A stretch of 64,000 nucleotides of DNA from Reticulascus tulasneorum (lineage: Eukaryota; Ascomycota; Sordariomycetes; Glomerellales; Reticulascaceae), in contig LSAX01000006.1 in NCBI GenBank assembly GCA_001557505.1, positions 186,001 through 250,000 of the forward strand, written 5' to 3'. Below the pieces are notes generated by a model. The model ran no database searches, was not told the origin of the DNA, and saw nothing but the letters and a program-made list of their open reading frames with translations. Every line of letters begins with the position of its first letter. The first letter of the stretch is position 1. A program made the position numbers and the translations under genes. Positions 56,776-64,000 of this stretch are shown here, one piece after another.

Positions 56776-58080
56776 TTAGTGCAGCGTGTACACGGCCGGC
56801 TCCAAGTTAACCTTCTCACACCCTGCTGGGGCAATGACAGGGTTGCACCGTGCTGCCTTCCCCTCTGCAAGTCGAACAGCGTAATCGACATTCCATCGAT
56901 CGCTCATACCATAAGCCTGGAAATCGGTCGACACCACCTGCGCGCCGGACGCGAGGGCAGCAGTGCGCATTGCGGTTGTGTCATTCGAAAACAGGGTGGC
57001 GAGGGGCTCATCTGCGCGGGTGCGAACCCAGTAACCGGCGCGAACCTGGGCCTGGATATTGGCAAGCTCGGCGCCAAGCGGGTTGTTGAGCTGCGTTTGT
57101 CAGTGGTCATGGTCCAGCATACTGTGCCAATAAGGGGTGCGAGCAGGAGAGGCCTACCTTTTGGAAAGCACAGTCTGAGTTGCCTGGGGCGGAGTTGGTG
57201 AAGAGCACGCGGCCCTCGAGATTGGGTTTTCCTTCGATGTAGGCATCACGGACGGGGTGAACAGGCCCATTGTCCATGAGGAACAATACTCTACCTCTTG
57301 CGCTCTCTAGGTCGGGCCATCCGTACCGCAAGACACTCGCTTCAAGTGTCAAGCCCTCGCGACGGATATCATCAGGCGTGATCAGTTCCGTCTCGTTGAA
57401 GACGCTGCGGATTTCCTCATCCAACCCGGCAAGCAGGGTCTGGTCATTCCATGGAATGGGCTTTGCACCACCCAGATACGCCATATCATCCCCGGCAGTC
57501 TTGAACTCAATCATGAACGTGATGGGCACGTGCTCTGCATGCTCCTGACTCCACCCCTTCACAACTTTCAAGCAGCTCGTAAGAGTGTTGCAGTTCACGT
57601 TGATATCCGCATCGGAGATATGTAACACCTTGATACCAGGGGCCTTCATCGCCGGGTCAGACGGGAGCGGCAGCTTCGCCAGCTTTCGCACCAAGGGAGC
57701 CGCATAGAGCCCGCCCACCGGATCGGCGAAGAGGTCGAGCTCGAAGTTGCGGATCGACTGATGCTCGGCCTGGATGTCTAGGGTGGGGTGGGAGTAGTAG
57801 TAGTTTTGCGGGTTGGTGAGCAACAGGGCATGCACGGGGTGCTCGGCCAAGGAGGCCTCGCGGTGGTAGCTGTTGTGGGAGCCAATGACTTGGACCTGGT
57901 TCATGCGGAGCGCGGGGGACCAAGTCAGACCGTTCTTGGTGTACGTGTTGTTGCAGGCTGCGAGAGCGGCTTGGATGAGGACTGGGAGTGTGTTAGTTGC
58001 GGCCTCTGTATTGAGTAAGGGATGGGCAACCCACAGCTGACGGCGGCGGCCGAGGCGGCGCGCTTCATAGTGGAAGTCAT
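56776..58080 (-). CDS. Secreted Ca2+-dependent PI-PLC-like phosphodiesterase
   Basis: A TIM-barrel phosphodiesterase resembling the Ca2+-dependent phosphoinositide phospholipase C family known from fungi and bacteria. Three exons (58080-58035, 57981-57158, 57090-56776) give 394 residues from MTSTMKR, or 390 from MKR. Splicing exon 1 creates a hydrophobic N-terminus AASAAAVSFLIQAALAAC, a convincing signal peptide, so the protein is probably secreted. Motifs include QVIGSHNSYH with a catalytic-type His, NFELDLFADP, KVLHISDADINVNCNTL, ITFMIEFK, LFLMDNG, and a C-terminal DFQAYGMSDRWNVDYAVRL. The two-exon junction DCAFQK-LNNPLGAE is phase 0. It is convergent with the bZIP gene. The substrate could be phosphatidylinositol or another phosphodiester. 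Confidence 0.85.
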
Positions 58081-59206
58081 TGTGAGTTACAGACAATACG
58101 GACTTTGCAGTTTGGACCTGACGAAGATCTCGGGGCGGCGCGTTTTCTTGACAGGGAAACCTTTGGCTCTTTATGTAGACCAATCTCGATCCGCCGGACG
58201 TGAGACCATGACGCTGTCGTCGGGACCGCATGACGAATCACCGAGACACTATCGTCCTTACCAGCCAGCTGGATCAACACGGTGCACGTGGGGAGGGGGA
58301 GGGCCAGCTCTCTTATCAACTAAACATGGATCATAATATTCAGACTGCAACGTCGAGCTCACGAAGCTCCATATGAAAGACAGAAAGATGCACGGTTACG
58401 GGGTCGTTGATCCTGGTAAAATAAAACGGTCGCGCGTGCCCCGCCATCAGCATCCTGCTTGGACCTGCATGGGCTGGAGTTATCCAATCGGGAGCGGCAT
58501 GGCGGACATGTGCTCGACTGCCAACTTGATACGACGTAGTAACCCCCCCCCCGGGATTAGATGTGTATTGCGATCGATGCAATTGCCTTGGAAGGGTTTA
58601 AGCTTTCTTTTGGATAGTGCGTCGATTGCTGGGATGATGCAAAGTGGAGAGCGTCACTGCCACGTGCTGGTCAAGACGTCGAGCGAGCGAGTCCTGACCA
58701 GATATCTCAGCCGGCGCAAAGAAAGACTACATTTCTCGTAGTAATCTTTTGAATTCTGACGCTTGAATCTGTGAAGTTTTTGCTCCTGAATATGTACTTC
58801 TTATCCAGATGAATGGGCAACTCAAGATTTGGGATTTTTGGCCGAGGAGCATCCCCGATGATTACTATGATGCCATCTCTGACTGGTATCGCTTTGCACG
58901 CAAGTACATGATGTCCAATTGAGAAATATTCGCAGGTCTCCTTTAGTTTCTAAATAATGTAGTCGGTCCAACCATTACAAGTGTGAAACGAAACCCAAGA
59001 CCAGCCTTGCCGATGCGATTTACGAGAATTTGCAGAACTGGTGGTTACTCTAAGCATCAATCAGTGGTTCAACATGCAGACTCACTGGCGACAAACAAAG
59101 TATCTTGCAAAAATCTAATAACGGTATTTAGGAGGTCTACTCTTACATAAGAGGAATCAATTCTATGGGGCAACCTGACCATGGCGAGCTCCAGCCTGCC
59201 GCCAGC
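58081..59206. other. Intergenic, PI-PLC promoter side
   Basis: About 1.1 kb upstream of the PI-PLC-like gene. It becomes AT-richer beyond 58740. A C9 run lies near 58543. No gene recognised. Confidence 0.5.
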
Positions 59207-59704
59207 TCAAGTGACGACTCCTTTCGGTATTGAGAATCGATAATGAACTGGTCCAGGCCCGGACTCAAGGTCGAGAGTGCCCGTGAACCGCCATATGTCA
59301 CAATCACAGGCCAGATACAAGATGTTAGCAGCTAGGCGAGCTGGAACGAGATAAACCATGATTATAGCAACATGGTTTCGGCCGTTCTCTTCTATGTCCC
59401 AGCTCGAGCTTGAAGGCTGCCTGATCGTGAACCACGTCTTGTAGCAAGGTATCAGTAGATCCTCCAGAGACTTTGGCCTACCAAGCTCAATGTTCAGATT
59501 CGGCTCGAAAAACCGACTTCTCGGATTGAAATCTGATCTAGAAAGAGTCAAAGCTACAGCGCGATCACCAACCAAATCAGCTTGGAGTTTTCTCATGTAG
59601 AGTTCTTTACGGGAGTCATACTGCAATCTATGGAAATCGAACTTAATTCGTCCCAACATATCATTCAGCAACGGGGTCTTGCCGTCACAATCGCGTCTAG
59701 TCAA
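59207..59704 (-). pseudogene. Unassigned frame, possible gene remnant
   Basis: An open frame of about 165 codons without an ATG at its 5' end (it opens from TTG). The encoded TRRDCDGKTPLLNDMLGR looks like part of an ankyrin-type repeat (DxxGxTPLxxA), and the rest is ordinary in composition (KTWFTIRQPSSSSWDIEENG), so it may be a relic or the last exon of a gene. A candidate upstream exon (MNALG at 59769) with a 38-nt intron would be unusually short. I found no further homology by eye. Low confidence. Confidence 0.3.
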
Positions 59705-60151
59705 ACAACCCCACAGTCTGGTTTATATTAATTGGGCTGCGGTTCGATATCATACCCCAGGGCATTCATCCGCTTAATAGATTGAGCCATCGGCTCTTTT
59801 TACCCGGCAATTGCAAAATGTAAAAGCTGCAAGCACTGAGACTGCAGTTATTATTGACCAGATTTCTCGGCCACGCGCCGAGCCACTTGGGCGGGCCGTG
59901 TCTTGTTTGATATCGGCGTACAGAAGTGGGTTGTTCACCATTAGCAGTTAGTCAATTGATGGCTCGGAGGCTCCACCGGCTATGGCAGGGGATTCATCCA
60001 TCATATAATGTCCAGTCAACCCACCTGCAGTGCAATATTCCCGTTTCCGGTATGGTTTTGTTCAACCAGGCTGCTTAAGATTCGCTATCGTCGCCGATGC
60101 TTTAGCCACTTACTGTCCTTGCCAAGCCGAGACACCAGAGAAGTCACCAAG
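59705..60151. other. Intergenic before DUF1996 gene
   Basis: 447 bp, AT-rich, no gene seen apart from the candidate short exon mentioned for the remnant at 59207-59704. Confidence 0.45.
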
Positions 60152-61406
60152 ATGCAGTGGAACGCCTTATTAATGTTCGGCATGGCGCTCGTTGCACCGT
60201 CGGAGGCATTGATTCGATTTCCTTGCTCACAGCTTGTTGTCCAGCGCGTAGACCCACTGGTTAATCCAGGACTGACACCATCACCACATCTTCATCAGAT
60301 TATCGGCGGCGTGCGTATTAATATGTCTTAACATGCCCCGAATCCGTATTGACCACCTTGTCATTCAGAATGCCTTCAACGCTTCCATGGATCCAAAACT
60401 CGATCTTCCAAACCTAGCCAGCTGCACAACCTGCCAGTTCTCCGAGGACTTCTCCAATTACTGGACTGCAGTCCTTTACTTCAGGGCCAGGAACGGCACG
60501 TTCAAGCGTGTCGGGCAACGACCCAATTCTGGATTTGAGGGTGCTAATGGCGGCATGACCGTATACTACATGCAAAATAGTCTCGGGGATAATGAGCAAA
60601 AGTCTAAGGTTACTGCTTTTAAGCCTGGGTTTCGCATGTTCGCTGGAGATGTCAATGCCCGAACTAAGGAGGAGATTGCCGATTTCCGTCAGCTCACATT
60701 TACCTGTCTGGAGACTTTAAATACTCGGTTCCCCGAGACTACATACTTCCCAAAGAAGCCCTGCGCGGCGGGCATTATGGCTAACATACGCTTTCCGACG
60801 TAAGCTTTTCCAAATCTTGATACTGCTGTAGGAATGCTGACAAAAGTAAGGTGCTGGAACGGAAAGGATCTCGATAGTCCGGACCATATGGCTCACATGT
60901 CGTACCCGTCTAGCGGCACCTTTGAGTCCCAGGGGCCTTGCCCTGCCACCCACCCGGTTCGAGTACCCCAGGTCTTATACGAAACCATATGGGATACTAG
61001 GCCATTCAACAACAAGGAGGATTGGCCTGAAGATGGGAGTCAGCCATTCGTCTGGAGTTTTGGTGATACGTGAGAACGATTGGCAAGAGGGGATAATGCA
61101 TTTATACTGACTTGTGATAGAACCGGCTTTGGAAACCATGGGGACTATCTCTTCGGGTGGAAGGACCAGTCGCTACAGACCGCCATGGACACCGCATGTT
61201 ACGTTAACTGCCCGTCTCTGAAGACCCAGAGTGTGGCTGAGATGAACAAGTGCGGCCAGGAGGCAGTGGTGAAGGAGGATATTGATGGCTGTAAGTGATT
61301 GGACAACTCGTGATCAGAACCTTGCTAGAGAATATTCTGACAATGCAACACAGGGCTCACGGTTCTTCCGGGCAATCCAATGATTCACGGAACCGAAAAA
61401 ACATAA
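60152..61406 (+). CDS. Secreted DUF1996 protein
   Basis: A secreted fungal protein of the DUF1996 family, frequent in wood- and plant-associated fungi; function unknown. Five exons (60152-60310, 60369-60799, 60851-61069, 61121-61290, 61354-61406) encode 343 residues. A signal peptide covers residues 1-20 (MQWNALLMFGMALVAPSEAL). Diagnostic features are RFPCSQLVVQRVDPLVNPG, HLHQIIGGNAFNASMDP, SCTTCQFSEDFSNYWTAVLY, FKPGFRMFAGD, CWNGKDLDSPDHMAHMSYP, CPATHPVRVPQVLYE and TGFGNHGDYLFGW, with paired Cys residues expected to form disulfides. Every intron is 51-63 nt GT-AG and all phases match. The last exon adds only WLTVLPGNPMIHGTEKT. It is convergent with the GPI-anchored protein gene. Confidence 0.92.
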
Positions 61407-61693
61407 ACTGGCTGCTGCTGCTTCCCTTCCTCTTGAAAGTTAGAGTAGAGGATGTGTCGTATCTAATTACTTCATTTTCACGTTCATGCTTCTCTGGCAT
61501 GAGTCATGATTGTCTTGGGAGCCAGTAATTATTAATGAATGATGATTTAAGCAGCAAATAAAATTATTCCTGCCATTAAAAACTCAATGATTTAGTTGAT
61601 ACCACATTCCAGCCAACAGTTTCATATATTGCGAGTTCCTAATCCATTCCTAGCTAAGGCCAACATGATCTTGCTACTATGAACCTCCTCTCC

Positions 61694-62284
61694 TTATATG
61701 CCAAACAACCCCACCCAAAGAACTGCTGCAGAAGCAGCAAAGAGTTGAAGCAGCGAGGCGGACCCGTATTGCCCCATTACACCATTCACGGTAACATGGG
61801 ATGCTGTAGGGCTGGTGCCATTCGATGACTTGGTAGGAGGGACGAAGGTCGTTGTTGACTGTGAGGTTGATGTTGGCGCAGTGCTGGACTCTGCGGTTGA
61901 TGATGTAGTCGATTCCGTTGTCAAGGTAGGGAGTGTCTCGGTTGAGGTCGAGGTGAGTGTCTCGACGGAAGTTTCACTCAACGTCTCAGTAAGAGTAATG
62001 GTTGATCCAGGCCGAGTAGATGCACCACCAGGTCCATCGCAAATCTCGCCAAGAGGGCAACATCCATAGTCACCATTTGTACCCAGCCAGCAAACTGCGC
62101 TTGCTGGGCAGCCACCGGCACGATCTGGACAGCAAGTGAAGGTCAAGGGAATACAGCCATCTCCACAGTCTTTTTCGCCTTGTTCTGAGCAGGGAATTGG
62201 AACTAGTTGACGGCCGCTGAGAGGAGCGGCAGCCTTGGCGAGGACTGCCGTGGCCGAAAGGCTAAGAAACAGAAGCTTAAGCAT
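61694..62284 (-). CDS. Small Cys-rich, Ser/Thr-rich GPI-anchored wall protein
   Basis: A 196-residue single-exon protein. Residues 1-19 (MLKLLFLSLSATAVLAKAA region) form a signal peptide. The mature N-terminus contains about ten Cys in DCGDGCIPLTFTCCPDRAGG and CPASAVCWLGTNGDYGCCPL, a pattern of small fungal surface proteins. A Ser/Thr-rich stalk of about 85 residues (ETLSETSVETLTSTSTETL) would be heavily O-mannosylated. The hydrophobic C-terminus (SLLQLFAASAAVLWVGLFG) with small residues upstream fits a GPI-attachment signal. Probably a cell-wall protein; a role in adhesion is only a guess. An upstream in-frame extension exists, but MLK at 62284 gives a clean signal peptide. Confidence 0.82.
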   Translation of the reverse strand: MLKLLFLSLSATAVLAKAAAPLSGRQLVPIPCSEQGEKDCGDGCIPLTFTCCPDRAGGCPASAVCWLGTNGDYGCCPLGEICDGPGGASTRPGSTITLTETLSETSVETLTSTSTETLPTLTTESTTSSTAESSTAPTSTSQSTTTFVPPTKSSNGTSPTASHVTVNGVMGQYGSASLLQLFAASAAVLWVGLFGI

Positions 62285-63605
62285 TATGGGATAATGATGA
62301 GAAAGTGGTGTTGGGCGGTTGAGTGAGCGAGTTTGTTCTGTGTAGAGACAATAAACGAAAGTAGTGGTGGTAGGATGCTGAGATGAGAAGGAGGAACAAT
62401 CTAGCATTGGAGTAGGCATTCACCGATTTAAGTACATGGTATGCAGTTGCGGTGCTTATTATCTTTGAGGTAGACAAGAGTGCGAGAATCCGAGATGGAA
62501 GGGCTCCTCAGGGGTGCGGATGGCTTTTCAGCCATGTTGTCGAATCGCTCTAACCATACTAGATCATGGATCGGCCCAATGGTTCGCCTTGGCCAAGGAA
62601 GCTTGATTTTTGTGTCTCAAGGTGCCTTGCGTAATTTCCTGAAGGACCAAACCGGGCGAGCCATCAGTGGATGTCATTGGCAGCGAGGAGCGAAAGGAGG
62701 TCCAAGTCATCTCGAATCGGGATTAATGGTGTGCGTGAACTTATTTTGAGATCCGATCCCTGTCCGTAATCGCGGACAGGAGATCCCCCGCAGCCACTTC
62801 AGTTAGCAGGCCAAGCCTTGACAAATCCGGGGAACCCTTGTAAGTGGATTGGACTTGAGGCGGCAATATTACTCCGAGAGGCAGAACCAACTTCATCAAT
62901 GGGAACACATCCCAAGCATGTAACTCATGAAATTACTCTCGTTGAATGGGGATCCTTCGGGATTCCAAGGAAATTCGAAGATAGAGGGTTTTCCATGTCA
63001 TCATTTGCGACTCAAAACGGGGCTCTCCAGCAAGCGACTGACCTGTAATTCCCGACTGCTTACATTTTAAATAAATTGGAGGAACGAAGCGGGTTTGATG
63101 GCTTGCCGCAGAGATGCACCGCCTCGATTTCCCGCCTACAAGGTATTGCTAACATGACACAACGCACACCCGACAGCTGGCGGGACGGCGACCAACAAAA
63201 GAATGAACGTAAGAAAATTTGCAGCGGCTCATCATAGAAAACTTGGGGTGTTGTTTGCAGCATATCGCAGCTCCAAATACAAAGAGGTTCAACATGCACT
63301 CGGCAACGGAATGTGGGCGAGACGTCGTTTCTTCTTGCCTCTATTTTATGTAACTGACCCATATATGATGCTGAAAGGTGGAAATGACATCGTCATATCA
63401 GTAGTACGAAAAGCAAACCTAGCTGCCCAGTCTCAAACACCCCCCTGCCCTTACATACGAGAATTCACACAATGTCAATACCATAGCTTACCAGAGATAC
63501 TGGTACCCAAGTCATCTGATAGCTAGTGTCGGAACATGCCTAGCATCGAAGAGCACTCAATCATTTGACAGTGACCTAAGTCTCGCCAGACTGCTGCATG
63601 ATAGC
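62285..63605. other. Intergenic, 1.3 kb
   Basis: AT-richer region holding the GPI-protein promoter and P450 3' flank. A perfect 8-bp inverted repeat lies at 62759-62780 (arms CCTGTCCG and CGGACAGG, loop TAATCG). No gene recognised. Confidence 0.5.
62759..62780. repeat. 8-bp inverted repeat, CCG-N6-CGG
   Basis: Arms CCTGTCCG and CGGACAGG flank a six-base loop. GATC is found just outside both arms, lengthening the potential stem. The inner CCG-N6-CGG is an everted zinc-cluster-like spacing. It lies 475 bp upstream of the GPI-protein gene start. Confidence 0.6.
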
Positions 63606-64000
63606 TTAGCTCACGAACTTCCATTTGGCGTCCTCCCAGCCCGCCTTGCGACGAATACGGATACCAAAGCCCTCTCCACCCTTCACTGGCCTCAGAATGC
63701 CTCCAATGAGATTAGAAGGTGCCTGATCTGGTAGTTTCCATGGGCTGTTCTCGCCCTCAAATGGTTGGATATCGAAGCTGACGGTCAGAGCGGCAACGAA
63801 GCCCAAAATCTCAGCAACAGCAAAATAGCGTCCAGGGCAAAGATGCTTGCCACCGCCAAATGGCATATACGCTGTTCTCTGTCCCTTGGTCTGCGTAGCA
63901 ATGAACCGGTCCGGGTTATATTCTGCAGCGTCCCCACCCCACACGTCGGTCATGCGGTGGGTGACACCCGCCGGAATCTGCATGACGCAGTCCTTCTTGA
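63606..64000 (-). CDS. Cytochrome P450, C-terminal part (runs out of window)
   Basis: The last about 130 residues of a P450 monooxygenase, cut by the window end. The heme-binding loop reads PFGGGKHLCPGRYFA, with the Cys as heme ligand, preceded by the PERF-like DRFIATQTKG and the ITHRM-type beta segment (QIPAGVTHRMTDVW). After the heme loop comes the L helix AEILGFVAALTVSFDI and the beta-strand region ending GFGIRIRRKAGW. The GGGKHLCPGR form is common in fungal P450s acting on sterol- or lipid-like substrates, but the CYP family cannot be assigned from this fragment. No N-terminal anchor is visible since the start lies beyond 64000. Confidence 0.9.
   Translation of the reverse strand, partial: KKDCVMQIPAGVTHRMTDVWGGDAAEYNPDRFIATQTKGQRTAYMPFGGGKHLCPGRYFAVAEILGFVAALTVSFDIQPFEGENSPWKLPDQAPSNLIGGILRPVKGGEGFGIRIRRKAGWEDAKWKFVS

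Noticed and set aside
1..64000. CRISPR array, prophage or bacterial operon
   Set aside because: No regularly spaced repeats were seen; intron-containing eukaryotic genes occur throughout.

Overview
The window is chromosomal DNA from a filamentous ascomycete fungus (Pezizomycotina). The signs are short introns (about 47-98 nt, one of 152 nt) with GTANGT-type donors, CTAAC/CTGAC branch sites and pyrimidine-poor acceptors; typical fungal families (Zn2Cys6 and bZIP factors, DUF1996, PL1 pectate lyase, GPI-anchored Cys-rich wall protein, MFS sugar and drug carriers); and long gene-poor intergenic stretches. I cannot place it below subphylum. Exon-intron structures were built by hand from reading-frame continuity and family similarity; no alignment or transcript data were used.

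Layout. 1-2207: 3' part of a dynamin-like GTPase gene. 6857-8589: MFS sugar transporter behind a 4.6 kb gene-free upstream region. 9838-15401 (-): seven-exon MON2 gene, divergent from MMS2 (15772-16362). 16858-18084: mitochondrial stomatin-like SPFH protein, convergent with a 919-residue Ser-rich protein (18667-21426, -). 21427-28405: about 7 kb with no supportable gene, rich in simple repeats. 28406-29863: protealysin/thermolysin-type M4 metalloprotease whose HExxH motif reads HKMTH. 30234-31283: stand-alone Sec63/HhH module of the Mer3/HFM1 helicase type, lacking any helicase domain. 31660-33321 (-): UDP-galactose-type nucleotide-sugar transporter. 35644-36864 (-): secreted pectate lyase, apparently with one GC-AG intron. 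38019-39702 (-) and 40571-42256 (+): divergent MFS drug-type transporter and Zn2Cys6 regulator sharing an 870 bp promoter that carries direct repeats. 42320-43806 (-): RCC1-type Ran exchange factor. 44716-46752: protein with a STAND-like fungal N-terminal helical domain. 47089-48136: LYR-motif mitochondrial protein. 48324-50788 (-): Ser/Thr kinase with coiled coil. 53418-56487: bZIP factor. 56776-58080 (-): secreted PI-PLC-like phosphodiesterase. 60152-61406: DUF1996 secreted protein. 61694-62284 (-): GPI-anchored Cys-rich protein. 63606 to the window end (-): C-terminal part of a cytochrome P450.

How the genes relate. Most are independent housekeeping genes (membrane traffic, DNA damage tolerance, mitochondria, Ran cycle, Golgi sugar transport) mixed with extracellular and transport functions. 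The one local pair that looks functionally linked is the divergent MFS carrier and Zn2Cys6 regulator. No CRISPR array, rRNA gene, intact transposon or recognisable tRNA was seen.
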